DNA of 16,257 nucleotides, taken from the NCBI GenBank assembly GCA_009784745.1, contig WQXR01000021.1, positions 1 to 16,257 of the forward strand, written 5' to 3'. Numbering within the stretch: the first letter of the stretch is position 1; each line of letters begins with the position of its first letter. The position numbers and the translations under genes were made by a program. Source of the DNA: Methanomassiliicoccaceae archaeon (GTDB lineage Archaea > Thermoplasmatota > Thermoplasmata > Methanomassiliicoccales > Methanomethylophilaceae). The notes beneath the pieces were generated by a model. It had not been told where the DNA came from. It saw only the letters and a program-made list of their open reading frames with translations, and did no database searches. Shown here one piece after another: positions 1-8,180 of this stretch.

Positions 1-1299
1 TACGATATTATATCGTATGGCGCCTATCCCGACTGTTCTTGCGATCTCTCTCATCTTCTCTTCCGGAAGATCCTCCCTTCTCTTCTTTATCTCGCCGTAT
101 GCGTATTCCGTTGATTCGTCGATCAGATCATCCAAGTAAACAACAACACCTTTTCTCGTGGACATCTTTCCTTCCGGAAGTGAAACGAACGAATAGAACA
201 TCGGTTCCGGTATCTTCGGGGACGACAATATCTGCAATGCGCATATCAGTTGCTTGCTCCCTAATTTCTGATCCTCGCCCAGTACGCCGATCACTCTGTC
301 GTATCGTGACAGTTTATCACGATGATACGCAATATCACGAGTCGTGTATAACGTTGTTCCGTCGTTCCTTGTGAACATGAACTTCTTGTTCATTCCGTGC
401 ACACCGAACTCTTCCAGATCTAAGAACCATGCACCGTTATCTTCCTGTCCTGCATATTTTGAAAGCTTTAATTCTTCAACGGAACGTTTAGCATCACCGT
501 TCACGATGTATTTTGATTCCCAGGTGTAGACGTCCAATTCAACGCCTATTGCGCTTAAAGTTTCTTTAAGTCCGTTGAGCATCATTTCCGTTGTTCTTCT
601 TACTTTTGATATTACTTCCTCATCGCCGCTCTCGAATCTTCTCAGCATTGATGATATCTCTTCTGATACGTTCTTGTCGGATTCGGCGATCTTGTTCGCC
701 AAACGGTAGAATGATACCATTTTATGGTCCGTCTTCTCACGATCCGCCTTTTCAACCTCATCTTCAGAGATGTTGTTTATTCCCCATGTCAATATCACAA
801 CTTGCTTTCCGACGTCGTTGACGTAGTATTCCGTTGTTACGTCGTAGCCGCACATGGTCAGGCATCTTGCTAAAGTATCGCCTATTATCGGATTCCTTGC
901 TCTTCCCACATGTATCGGTCCCGTGGGATTGGTTGACGTGTGTTCCAAATTGATCTTTTTATTCTTTTTCGGAAGACATCCGTAATTCTCTTTCTTTTCA
1001 AGTATCTCATTTATCGTTCCGTTTATGAGTGATCTCTTGTCCATAATAAAGTTCAGGTATCCGTTCAATGCCTGCACGGAAGATATCATTCCTTTTGCGG
1101 AGATCGAATTTGCAAGATCGGCGGCAATGTCTGCAGGAGATCTTTTCATTGCCTTCGATAAAGTAAAACAGGGAACGGCCAGATCATACGCGTCCGTTGA
1201 CGGTATCTCTATATCGAAAACATCATTGTGCCCAGCTTTCAACAATGCTTCTTTCACAACGTTCCTGACATTCTCTCTGAACTCGTCCATTACGCCCAT
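1..1299 (-). CDS. argS: Arginyl-tRNA synthetase (ArgRS), 3' end missing
   Basis: Charges tRNA-Arg with arginine in the cytosol (class Ia synthetase). The reverse strand reads open from ATG at 1299 to the window edge, 433 codons, so the C-terminal anticodon-binding part is largely cut off. The N-terminal Add-1-like domain comes first. The class I signature follows as TSTNPTGPIHVGRARNP (HIGH equivalent HVGR). Near the edge comes SLPEGKMSTRKG, the KMSKS-loop equivalent. The start at 1299 lies 5 nt after the prf1 stop; a second in-frame ATG at 1290 is possible and no strong ribosome site separates the two. It is probably co-transcribed with prf1. The motifs and the ArgRS-specific context around HVGR make the family assignment secure; only the start and the unseen end are uncertain. 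Confidence 0.96.
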   Translation of the reverse strand, partial: MGVMDEFRENVRNVVKEALLKAGHNDVFDIEIPSTDAYDLAVPCFTLSKAMKRSPADIAADLANSISAKGMISSVQALNGYLNFIMDKRSLINGTINEILEKKENYGCLPKKNKKINLEHTSTNPTGPIHVGRARNPIIGDTLARCLTMCGYDVTTEYYVNDVGKQVVILTWGINNISEDEVEKADREKTDHKMVSFYRLANKIAESDKNVSEEISSMLRRFESGDEEVISKVRRTTEMMLNGLKETLSAIGVELDVYTWESKYIVNGDAKRSVEELKLSKYAGQEDNGAWFLDLEEFGVHGMNKKFMFTRNDGTTLYTTRDIAYHRDKLSRYDRVIGVLGEDQKLGSKQLICALQILSSPKIPEPMFYSFVSLPEGKMSTRKGVVVYLDDLIDESTEYAYGEIKKRREDLPEEKMREIARTVGIGAIRYNIV

Positions 1300-1304
1300 T
1301 TTAT

Positions 1305-2531
1305 TCACACTCTGTATCTGAGTATCGCTGCCATACCGCCGAATGCCTTCATGAGCATCTCACCCTCTTCCGAGTCGGCGCTTATTATTTCGACCGTCGT
1401 TCCGAACTGATCCGCAAGTTCGAAGAAATCGTCTACGATATCTATGTCGTTAACAATTTCGGCCTGAGATCCGCACTCTCTGCATTCTTCCTTGTCCGGT
1501 GATGCTGACGATGTGTATGCATATCCGTGTCCGTTCGGACATTTTACGTATATTCTGCGTTTGTTCAGATCTTCCGACAAAAGAATTACGTCCGCTGCGC
1601 CCGCATTCGTCGCATTGCGTACCACTTCCTCACCGTACGCGGATAATCCGCCGTCGATGTTCCTTATTTCTGTCAGCAATTTTTGTATCAATTCTTTTTC
1701 GTGCATTAATTCTATGTCCACGATAGATGATCTTGCGTTCTCAACTAGTTCCTTCAGGCCGTACTCATCTGTGTAACCGGTGTCAAAAGTGTCCACCACC
1801 TTTTTCTGAAGTTCGTGGTGAAGATATCCTTCTTTAACGAAGTAATCCTTTGTTGCTCCCGGTCCGCCTATCAGGAGACCTATCATCTCTTCTCTGTTGA
1901 GGAATGCTTCTGTCGCATTATCTGCTATTTTCTTGAAGAATTCATGTGCCGCCAATTCAATTAATCTTTCGAAACGTTGCGCGGACTGTCCTCCCTGTCT
2001 GTGCTTTCTCGGCACCATTGAATCAAAATTCTTTATCGGCACGACCTTGCTTCCTGTCAGCAGACCCAATGTCGCTTCGCTCCTGTCCATTGTTATGAGG
2101 CCGTACGTCTTCTTATCCTGTAACATTCCAAGCAACGGTTCCGTATAGAACTGGGAATCACATCTGTAAAAGAACGTTGTCACTGTTTCCGGAGGTTCCA
2201 GTACATATTGCACCATTCTCGTCTGATCCCCTGCTCTTGGGATTTCCCCGCAGAAAATGACCAGACCGTTGGGCGGTGCCGACTTGTAAGTTCTTAATCT
2301 GGACATTATTGAATCTATTGCGCCCTGAACATTCTTCATCGTTGATTTCGATTTTATGTTCGAAGATTGGGAATATTCATTCCTTAAGTATGCTGTTACA
2401 TCAAATATCTGTTTTGACGGCGGAATGTAAACAGATATCAATTCTGTGCCCCTTCCTCTCAGGTCGACTATCGTCTGCATAGCCTTCTTGAAATCGTACC
2501 TCGCTTTTTCCGTTGAACTTCGCTCATCCAT
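1305..2531 (-). CDS. prf1: Peptide chain release factor aRF1
   Basis: Recognises stop codons in the ribosomal A site and triggers peptide release; the archaeal counterpart of eRF1. The protein is 408 residues, normal for aRF1. Visible motifs are NIKS at 58-61 and YRCDSQF (the YxCxxxF motif) at 122-128, both for stop-codon recognition, and GGQ at 180-182 for peptidyl-tRNA hydrolysis. The C-terminal domain carries a metal-site-like mini-domain with C331, H335, C350 and C353, so the first pair is Cys/His rather than Cys/Cys. The gene ends in TGA and leads a unit with argS 5 nt downstream. A T-rich TATA-like element at 2549-2556 lies a little over 20 bp from the ATG, suggesting little or no leader. 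All decoding motifs are intact, which fits recognition of all three stops. Confidence 0.98.
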   Translation of the reverse strand: MDERSSTEKARYDFKKAMQTIVDLRGRGTELISVYIPPSKQIFDVTAYLRNEYSQSSNIKSKSTMKNVQGAIDSIMSRLRTYKSAPPNGLVIFCGEIPRAGDQTRMVQYVLEPPETVTTFFYRCDSQFYTEPLLGMLQDKKTYGLITMDRSEATLGLLTGSKVVPIKNFDSMVPRKHRQGGQSAQRFERLIELAAHEFFKKIADNATEAFLNREEMIGLLIGGPGATKDYFVKEGYLHHELQKKVVDTFDTGYTDEYGLKELVENARSSIVDIELMHEKELIQKLLTEIRNIDGGLSAYGEEVVRNATNAGAADVILLSEDLNKRRIYVKCPNGHGYAYTSSASPDKEECRECGSQAEIVNDIDIVDDFFELADQFGTTVEIISADSEEGEMLMKAFGGMAAILRYRV

Positions 2532-2597
2532 GCAAAATCGACCTATGGGTTTTTAAGAGGGAGAATGCCTCCTGTAATAAAAGTATTGGTGGTTATC

Positions 2598-3278
2598 GTG
2601 GAAAAAGTCGTAGTTTCGATAGGCGGTTCGATCCTTATACCGGATGATCGTGACAGTGTGTTCATAAAAGAACTTGCATCTGTTCTGAAGGAACTTTCTG
2701 TTAATGTTAATATGGTCATCGTATGCGGCGGAGGGAAGATAGCAAGGTATTACACCAACACCGGAAAAGAATTGGGCGGAACGACGGAACAGCGCGATAT
2801 TTTGGGAATTGGTGCTACTCGGCTCAATGCTGAATTGTTAAGGATCGCATTAGGAAATGATGCGTTCGACGGCATTCCGGAAAATGCGAAGGATGCTGCG
2901 GCTGCTTTCGGAAAAGGTAAGATCGTCGTCATGGGGGGTACGTCGCCCGGTCACACAACAGATGCGGTCGCCGCGGAAGTTGCCGGTCTGATCGGATGCA
3001 GGAGGATAATAAACGCCACATCCGTTGATGCCGTTTATTCCGATGATCCGAAAAAGGACAGGAATGCGGAACGCTTCGCTGAACTTACTATCGAGGAATT
3101 GAGTAAGATCGTCTACGATGAGCACGATGCCGGCCGTTCATCCGTGTTCGATCCCGTTGGTGTGAAGATCGCTATGCGTGACCGTATCAACATTTTGGTC
3201 GTTAACGGCCGCGATCTTGACGAGATGAGAAATGCCATTCTCGGTAACAAAATAAAAGGCACCGTGATCCGAAGTTAG
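2598..3278 (+). CDS. pyrH: UMP kinase (uridylate kinase), archaeal type
   Basis: Phosphorylates UMP to UDP with ATP in pyrimidine nucleotide synthesis. It belongs to the amino-acid kinase fold: an N-terminal KVVVSIGGSIL strand-glycine loop, VIVCGGGKIARYY, a long GGTSPGHTTDAVAA nucleotide/UMP-binding segment, and ATSVDAVYSDDPKKD typical of UMP kinases. I choose GTG at 2598: it gives 226 residues, the usual archaeal length, and has a GGTGGT ribosome site at 2588-2593. The upstream ATG at 2565 would add 11 hydrophobic residues absent from the family. It is divergent from prf1. The stop is TAG at 3276-3278, the only TAG terminator in the window, and it overlaps the TAA of the convergent dtd2 gene. 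Confidence 0.93.
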   Translation: MEKVVVSIGGSILIPDDRDSVFIKELASVLKELSVNVNMVIVCGGGKIARYYTNTGKELGGTTEQRDILGIGATRLNAELLRIALGNDAFDGIPENAKDAAAAFGKGKIVVMGGTSPGHTTDAVAAEVAGLIGCRRIINATSVDAVYSDDPKKDRNAERFAELTIEELSKIVYDEHDAGRSSVFDPVGVKIAMRDRINILVVNGRDLDEMRNAILGNKIKGTVIRS

Positions 3279-4102
3279 GATCGTTCAACGCATCTCGTAA
3301 GACACTTTGGATCGATGACCTCAATATTGCATGATGTCACCGCATCCGTGACACGTCTTGCAGTATCGCTTTTCATAGACCTTTTGTGTATGTATGCTAA
3401 CTTTGTACAACTGTTCTTTGCAGCATCATCTATGATACGTGCCAGTTCCTCATTATTGACATCCTTGTACGCGTATTCCGGTATCATGTGACCAAAATTG
3501 ATCTCATACGTTGCAGCCACTTCCGTGAACCTCGGCGCGTAATGTCCGCCGCCTATTCCGATCACTGACGGAAAATTCTTTTCTTCACAATTTAAGATCG
3601 AATCGGCAATGATGTCCGCCGCTTCTGTGTTGTTCCATTGCGCCTCGCTGCTCCCTATCTCTATGAACGTTGCCGGTATCCCGACGTACGGGCCGTGGTG
3701 CGTCACTTCAAAGGATGCCTGAAATGAAGATATGTTCGATGTCATCATCATACGCAGCATAGCGGTCATCGTCGCCGGTGATGCTTTTGTCAGCGTTCTC
3801 GGTCTTCCTCCTAATTCGGCATCATTGAAATTTCCTATCGGATGTACGGTAAGCGTCGGTATCCCGGATGAGGAACGGTGTCTTGAAAGGAATATTATCT
3901 CCTTTGCATCAATTCCCGCCTCCTTTACTTTTGTTTCAACATTTTCCGCATATATGTGCATCTCCGGTATCGTCATTATTACTATATCGTCGCTGAAAAG
4001 AAGTTCGCCTTCCGGTTCCCATTCCTTAGTCCTGATAAGTGAATCCTTTATGTTCACGGATGCTGTGTCCGCGGCGCTGCACAGAAGGAGTTTGTACCTC
4101 AT
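3275..4102 (-). CDS. dtd2: D-aminoacyl-tRNA deacylase (DTD2/GEK1 family)
   Basis: Hydrolyses D-amino acids wrongly attached to tRNA, a proofreading step after charging. The archaeal/plant DTD2 family is metal dependent and unrelated to bacterial DTD1. From ATG at 4102 the protein has 275 residues, matching the family. Conserved blocks are visible: SRHRS at 73-77, HPIGN at 87-91, EVTHHGP at 132-138, EIGS at 148-151 and GGGHYAP at 184-190. The reading frame stays open upstream to 4399, but that extension crosses the promoter region and shows no family similarity, so I reject it. A TATA box lies 28 bp upstream of the ATG, which points to a leaderless mRNA. It is transcribed divergently from the wHTH/TPR gene and ends in TAA overlapping the pyrH stop. 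Confidence 0.93.
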   Translation of the reverse strand: MRYKLLLCSAADTASVNIKDSLIRTKEWEPEGELLFSDDIVIMTIPEMHIYAENVETKVKEAGIDAKEIIFLSRHRSSSGIPTLTVHPIGNFNDAELGGRPRTLTKASPATMTAMLRMMMTSNISSFQASFEVTHHGPYVGIPATFIEIGSSEAQWNNTEAADIIADSILNCEEKNFPSVIGIGGGHYAPRFTEVAATYEINFGHMIPEYAYKDVNNEELARIIDDAAKNSCTKLAYIHKRSMKSDTARRVTDAVTSCNIEVIDPKCLTRCVERS

Positions 4103-4124
4103 TGCAACACAATGAGAGATGATG

Positions 4125-4135
4125 CTTATATTTAA
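4125..4135 (-). promoter_or_regulatory. TATA box of the dtd2 promoter
   Basis: The reverse strand reads TTAAATATAAG, a good archaeal TATA element. Its centre is about 28 bp from the dtd2 ATG at 4102, so transcription should begin at or next to the start codon (leaderless). Confidence 0.6.
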
Positions 4136-4141
4136 TTGCAG

Positions 4142-4155
4142 TATACTTAAGTATA
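4142..4155. promoter_or_regulatory. Perfect palindrome TATACTTAAGTATA, candidate operator
   Basis: A 14-bp perfect inverted repeat sits between the two divergent TATA boxes, next to or over the positions where TFB would contact the BRE of each promoter. A second inverted repeat, GTATAT-TTT-ATATAC at 4151-4165, overlaps it and covers the plus-strand TATA box. GTATA-type half-sites therefore recur about every 10 bp (4141, 4151, 4160). Binding by the adjacent winged-helix protein is inferred, not shown. Confidence 0.5.
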
Positions 4156-4164
4156 TTTTATATA
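4156..4164 (+). promoter_or_regulatory. TATA box of the wHTH/TPR gene promoter
   Basis: TTTTATATA is a strong archaeal TATA match centred about 27 bp before the ATG at 4188, predicting a leaderless transcript. It is embedded in the inverted repeat at 4151-4165. Confidence 0.6.
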
Positions 4165-4187
4165 CCATAATCGTCAATTCCCATCCG

Positions 4188-5426
4188 ATGACAGCGCTGA
4201 CGATCGCAGAGAGGATAATGTTGCATTTGAGCAGATACGAACTTGCGGATGAGAGCGAATTCAATATCAATTGGGACCTTACGCAGGATGGTATCGCCTC
4301 ATCTCTCCGGATATCGAGAGCGCACGGTTCCATCGAACTGAAAAAATTGAAGGAAAGCGGAAAGATAGACGAACGCCATGGACATGTCAAAGGCGGCAAA
4401 GCGAGAAAGAAATCATATCATCTTACGCCTGTCGGAATGGATCAAGCGAAACGTATCAAGGTCTATGCGGAAAAAGAAGGAATAGACATAATGCCTCTTC
4501 TGGATCTGAAAAGATGCGATCCCTGTAAATTATGGAGTTCTGTTGATGAAGAACACCGTGATGCTTTGGGATTGGCGTGCGTATTGCGCTGTTCCGTTCC
4601 GAGAACGGATCTGCCGGATGCACCGAAGAATGTTATTCCTTCTGACATGAACGGAATGACCTCGCTTAGTGATGTTGTCAAGAAGAATGTTCTCGGTGTT
4701 GCCGATCCCGAACGGATAAGAGGATGGCACAGCACCGCAGCCGATCTTTGGCTGGATAAGAACAATGTGCGCGAGCGCCTTTACCATCTTATCTGTGCCG
4801 AACGCGTAAAAGATGCATGCAGGCTCATCATGAACGAAAAAGAAACACTACTGAACGACGTGGACGATGACATCTCATCCGTACTGTCAAAACTCAATGA
4901 CATTCCGGAAAGATATTTCATCGATGTCATTTCCGTAAAGATCACGGGTGCGGTCAAGGCCTGTGACACAGTATCCGCAAAAACAATGATAGCCTTATTG
5001 AAAGAAAAGAATGAGGAACTCGGCCTTTTGTATTCCGCTGACCTTGAAATGAGAAAAGGTAACAACCTTGATGCGCTGGATATCATCAGAGGAATGAAAA
5101 TTACGAACACGTTCGAAACTGATATCCGAGCCGCTTGCGCGCTCGGCCGTCTCGGAAAACAAAAGGAAGCGACGGACATCCTGATGAGAATGAAAGAGCG
5201 GATGATCGCATCCGGAACGGTGGACGGGCTTGATCGCGTATACATGCAGATGGCCGATGTCGCTGCTGCGTCGGGTGATCATGATTCATCAATTCGTTAT
5301 TTGACAAAGGCGCTGAGCGTCACGACCGAAAGCGGAAGAAGGAAAGTTTACGGACTGCTTTCAATATCCTATGATGCGACCGGAATGAAAGAAAAGGCTG
5401 CCGAGTGTTTCGCAAGATCACATTGA
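4188..5426 (+). CDS. Winged-helix DNA-binding protein with TPR-like C-terminus
   Basis: The likely role is an archaeal transcriptional regulator; target unknown. From ATG at 4188 it has 412 residues. Residues about 1-95 form a winged helix: an N-terminal helix (ALTIAERIMLHL), a recognition region (TQDGIASSLRISRAHGSIEL), then a basic wing rich in Lys/Arg (KGGKARKKSYHLTP). The middle (about 100-230) holds CDPCK near residue 110 and has no clear assignment. The C-terminal part (about 230-412) is made of helical pairs resembling TPRs, clearest in SIRYLTKALSVTTE and the A-EC-A ending. I choose 4188 rather than 4119 because the TATA box lies 27 bp before it and the upstream codons run through promoter sequence. 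It is divergent from dtd2, with candidate operators between them, so it may control itself and dtd2. It converges on pheS with 8 nt between the stop codons. Confidence 0.8.
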   Translation: MTALTIAERIMLHLSRYELADESEFNINWDLTQDGIASSLRISRAHGSIELKKLKESGKIDERHGHVKGGKARKKSYHLTPVGMDQAKRIKVYAEKEGIDIMPLLDLKRCDPCKLWSSVDEEHRDALGLACVLRCSVPRTDLPDAPKNVIPSDMNGMTSLSDVVKKNVLGVADPERIRGWHSTAADLWLDKNNVRERLYHLICAERVKDACRLIMNEKETLLNDVDDDISSVLSKLNDIPERYFIDVISVKITGAVKACDTVSAKTMIALLKEKNEELGLLYSADLEMRKGNNLDALDIIRGMKITNTFETDIRAACALGRLGKQKEATDILMRMKERMIASGTVDGLDRVYMQMADVAAASGDHDSSIRYLTKALSVTTESGRRKVYGLLSISYDATGMKEKAAECFARSH

Positions 5427-5434
5427 TCGCAATA

Positions 5435-6934
5435 TCAGAATATCGTGTTCTTTTTCAGAAGGTCTATGTCACTTACATAAAGATCACGTATATCCTTTAT
5501 GTTCCATTTCAGCATCGCCAGTCTTTCGAAACCGAATCCCCATGCCAACACAGGATGCTTAACATTGAACGGCGCCGTAACTTCGGGCCTGAATATCCCC
5601 GCACCGCCGAGTTCCATCCACTTGCCGTTGAAATATACCTCTATCTCAAGTGACGGTTCCGTATACGGGAAGTATGCAGGCCTTATACGTATCTTATCGA
5701 AGCCCATCATCCCGTAGAATCCTTTTACCAATGATATGAGCATGTCGAAATCTCCGTTCTCGTCTATCATTATGCCTTCTATCTGCGTGAATTCCGGTAA
5801 GTGAGTTGCGTCTATGGATTCGTTCCTGAATATCCTTGATAAGGAGAACACCTTTGCCGGCGGTTCCGGATGTTCCGATATGTACTTTATTGTGTTCACC
5901 GTAGTGTGCGTTCTGAGCAGGGCCTGTTCTGCTTTTTCCAATGACCATGGACCGCCCCAGCCTGTTGATCCTGTGGCACCGCCGTTCTCGTGTATCTTTT
6001 TCACTTTGTTCACGAGTTCTTTATCTTTTACGCGTATCGATGAGGGTTCCTGCAGATAGAACGTGTCTTGGAGATCCCTCGCGGGATGATCCTGCGGCGT
6101 GAAGAGAACATCCAGATTCCAGAATGCCGGCTGTACGTATTCCTCATCGATCTCGGTGAAACCCATCTGCACGAATATGTTTCGTATCTCGTCGGCAAGT
6201 CTTGAGAGCGGATGTTTCTTTGCCGGATATAAGGAAGGTGCGAACGTGTGCACATCATATCTTCTGAATTCCGCATCTTTCCATTTTCCGCTTTGTATCA
6301 GTTCAACGGTAAGTTGTGATATGTCCTCCGTCAGTTCTATGCCTTCCGAAGCGACCTTTTTTCCTTCCTCAGTAAGCGATATCTTCCGTACCGTTGTTAT
6401 CTTCTCTTCAATTATGCCTTGGCGTCCTCTGAGGTCCCTGATAACATTCGGGTCGGCGTCCTTTTCCTCTATCCCGTTGCTCTGCATCTTTTGCAGAAGT
6501 TCTTCGTCTGACATTTTTCCATTCAGTTGCTTTTTTCCTGCTTCAGTGAGGGATATTATCTTCTGATCTCCGATCTTTGATATATCTGCCAGTCCCTTTT
6601 TCTTAAGCCAGCCTATTGCTATCTTATCGTCACCGTTCGGAAGTTCGGCCGCAAGTTCCGCGAGATCGAGCGCTCCGCCGTTCTTATCGATGATTATCAG
6701 CGCTCTGCGTTCCTGTAATCCTTTCTCAATTATTTTTGCATCGGCAATAACATAACGTTTGGAGGATGTCTCATCTATTGACGCCAGACCTTTGGATGAG
6801 AGCCATGATGCTGCGCCCATCACTTCGACTTCCAATTCAAATCTTTTCTTTTCGATAAGATCCTGCGGAGACGATGTTCCGAGGTCGTTCAATGCTATCA
6901 GCAACTTCTTTTCATTGAAACTTAGATTCTCCAT
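5435..6934 (-). CDS. pheS: Phenylalanyl-tRNA synthetase alpha subunit
   Basis: Catalytic subunit of the class II PheRS, which works as an alpha2-beta2 enzyme. The protein is 499 residues, normal for archaeal/eukaryotic PheS. Residues about 1-210 carry winged-helix-like repeats, each with a 'SLTEAGKK' or 'SLTEEGKK' ending, typical of the archaeal/eukaryotic N-terminus. The catalytic core follows, with motif 2 around FRNESIDATHLPEFTQIEG and motif 3 GFGFERLAML at 466-475. It starts 4 nt after the trpS stop, with a full GGTGATC ribosome site overlapping that stop. The beta-subunit gene pheT is not beside it: the next gene downstream is a convergent regulator, so pheT must lie outside this window. 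The stop is TGA. Confidence 0.97.
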   Translation of the reverse strand: MENLSFNEKKLLIALNDLGTSSPQDLIEKKRFELEVEVMGAASWLSSKGLASIDETSSKRYVIADAKIIEKGLQERRALIIIDKNGGALDLAELAAELPNGDDKIAIGWLKKKGLADISKIGDQKIISLTEAGKKQLNGKMSDEELLQKMQSNGIEEKDADPNVIRDLRGRQGIIEEKITTVRKISLTEEGKKVASEGIELTEDISQLTVELIQSGKWKDAEFRRYDVHTFAPSLYPAKKHPLSRLADEIRNIFVQMGFTEIDEEYVQPAFWNLDVLFTPQDHPARDLQDTFYLQEPSSIRVKDKELVNKVKKIHENGGATGSTGWGGPWSLEKAEQALLRTHTTVNTIKYISEHPEPPAKVFSLSRIFRNESIDATHLPEFTQIEGIMIDENGDFDMLISLVKGFYGMMGFDKIRIRPAYFPYTEPSLEIEVYFNGKWMELGGAGIFRPEVTAPFNVKHPVLAWGFGFERLAMLKWNIKDIRDLYVSDIDLLKKNTIF

Positions 6935-6936
6935 CA

Positions 6937-6943
6937 GATCACC
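6937..6943 (-). promoter_or_regulatory. Ribosome binding site of pheS
   Basis: The reverse strand reads GGTGATC, a seven-base match to the archaeal 16S 3' end. It overlaps the trpS TGA stop and lies 2 nt before the pheS ATG, a close spacing that suggests translational coupling. Confidence 0.6.
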
Positions 6944-8063
6944 ACTTGAAACCTTCGAATGTCATATCTCCGATGACATCTTTCGCTTTTTCTCTCTTTT
7001 CCTGATGTTTTTCAAGGAATACGTTTATCTTTTCTGTTAATGCAACTTTGCATTCACCGCACAATATCTCGCCGTTCCTGCATCTTTCCGTGAGTTCGTT
7101 CAATTTTTTATCGTCATCTTCGAATAAATAATAATTATATTTGAACACGGCACACACTTCCGGATTGCCGCCCTTGACTCTTTGTTCTTCGACGGAAACA
7201 CAACCGCCGGTGAATGCCTTTCCCACTTTCTTCTTAACTTCCTTGTTACTGTCTGTGGTGTATATCGTTGCCGTCGGATCGGATGATGACATCTTATCGG
7301 AACCGCTCAATCCGGGGAACATCTTGCAATAGATCTGACTCGGTTTTGTGTATCCGATGCTTAACGCAACATCCCTGCATGCCCTGAAATGAGGATCTTG
7401 GTCAATGCCGCACGGTATCAGACACGGAATGTTGCGGCTGGCCATTTCCGATGCCAGGAATGCCGGTGCGGCCTGCATCGATGTGTAAAATATTGAACCT
7501 ATGTTCGTTGTATTGTCAAATCCGAAAACTGCTTTAGCGGTCGAGAAGTTTATCTTCTTTGCAACTTTTAACGCGATCGGATATAACGTTCTGACATTTT
7601 CCGTGTCTAGGATTATTTTCGTTCTTTTTGTATCGAACCCCAACGCTATCATGTCCAAAGCGTTCTCGTACGCCATCTTTCTCGTTTCGCCGAGTGATGC
7701 GTCCTGTTTGAATAAGAATTTCTCATCGTCAGTGAATTGAAATAACATATCAACATTGAACGTATCCTGCATCCATTTGTTGAACATCCACGGCATTATA
7801 TGTCCCAGATGTGTATTCCCTGACGGTCCTCTTCCCGTATACAGCACAAATTTGTTTCCCTTTTCGTATTCATCGAATATTGTATTCATATCACGATGCG
7901 AATAGAATATCCTGCGGCGGAGCATCATGTGCAGTTTTCCGTACCTTTCGAACCTTGACAGTAATTCATCATCTATCTGCGTCGTTCCGAAACGTTCCGC
8001 CAGAAGATCGTAATCAATATCTCCCGTCACTTCCCACGGCGTTACCTTGAAATCTTCGGCCAT
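6939..8063 (-). CDS. trpS: Tryptophanyl-tRNA synthetase, archaeal/eukaryotic type
   Basis: Charges tRNA-Trp (class Ic synthetase). The protein is 374 residues. The class I HIGH equivalent is HLGH at 85-88 inside GRGPSGNTHLGHIMPW, and the KMSKS equivalent is KMSSS at 257-261, followed by DPTATIYTTD. GIDQDPHFRACRD is characteristic of the archaeal/eukaryotic TrpRS group rather than the shorter bacterial enzyme. Several Cys residues follow the KMSSS loop (GGCVSVEE, CGECK). It is the first gene of a two-gene unit with pheS, divergent from the DHHA1-like gene. Its promoter lies in 8064-8180; candidate TATA elements on the minus strand are TAATTAAG at 8095-8102 and CATATAAG at 8108-8115. I cannot decide between them. 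Confidence 0.97.
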   Translation of the reverse strand: MAEDFKVTPWEVTGDIDYDLLAERFGTTQIDDELLSRFERYGKLHMMLRRRIFYSHRDMNTIFDEYEKGNKFVLYTGRGPSGNTHLGHIMPWMFNKWMQDTFNVDMLFQFTDDEKFLFKQDASLGETRKMAYENALDMIALGFDTKRTKIILDTENVRTLYPIALKVAKKINFSTAKAVFGFDNTTNIGSIFYTSMQAAPAFLASEMASRNIPCLIPCGIDQDPHFRACRDVALSIGYTKPSQIYCKMFPGLSGSDKMSSSDPTATIYTTDSNKEVKKKVGKAFTGGCVSVEEQRVKGGNPEVCAVFKYNYYLFEDDDKKLNELTERCRNGEILCGECKVALTEKINVFLEKHQEKREKAKDVIGDMTFEGFKW

Positions 8064-8150
8064 TTGAATATCGGGTCTCGTAATGGGTGCTGTTCTTAAT
8101 TACTTTTCTTATATGCACTCGTCAATTCACGTTACGGAGCATACAATATT

Positions 8151-8158
8151 CTTATTAA
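8151..8158 (+). promoter_or_regulatory. Possible TATA box for the DHHA1-like gene
   Basis: CTTATTAA is centred about 26 bp before the ATG at 8181, the spacing expected for a leaderless archaeal transcript. The match is moderate. Confidence 0.4.
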
Positions 8159-8180
8159 CGGAAATGCGTTCCGCTGTTCT

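Noticed and set aside
2565..2597. ATG at 2565 as the pyrH start
   Set aside because: The extra 11 residues are not typical of UMP kinases; GTG 2598 gives the family length and has a GGTGGT ribosome site.
3732..4115. Plus-strand open frame antisense to dtd2
   Set aside because: The opposite strand encodes a clear DTD2 with conserved motifs throughout; no independent support for this frame.
4103..4399. N-terminal extension of dtd2 to 4399
   Set aside because: It crosses the two TATA boxes and the regulator's coding start; the family length fits the start at 4102.
6099..6566. Plus-strand 155-codon frame inside pheS
   Set aside because: A Ser/Cys/Phe-rich shadow of the reverse-strand pheS codons with no recognisable similarity.
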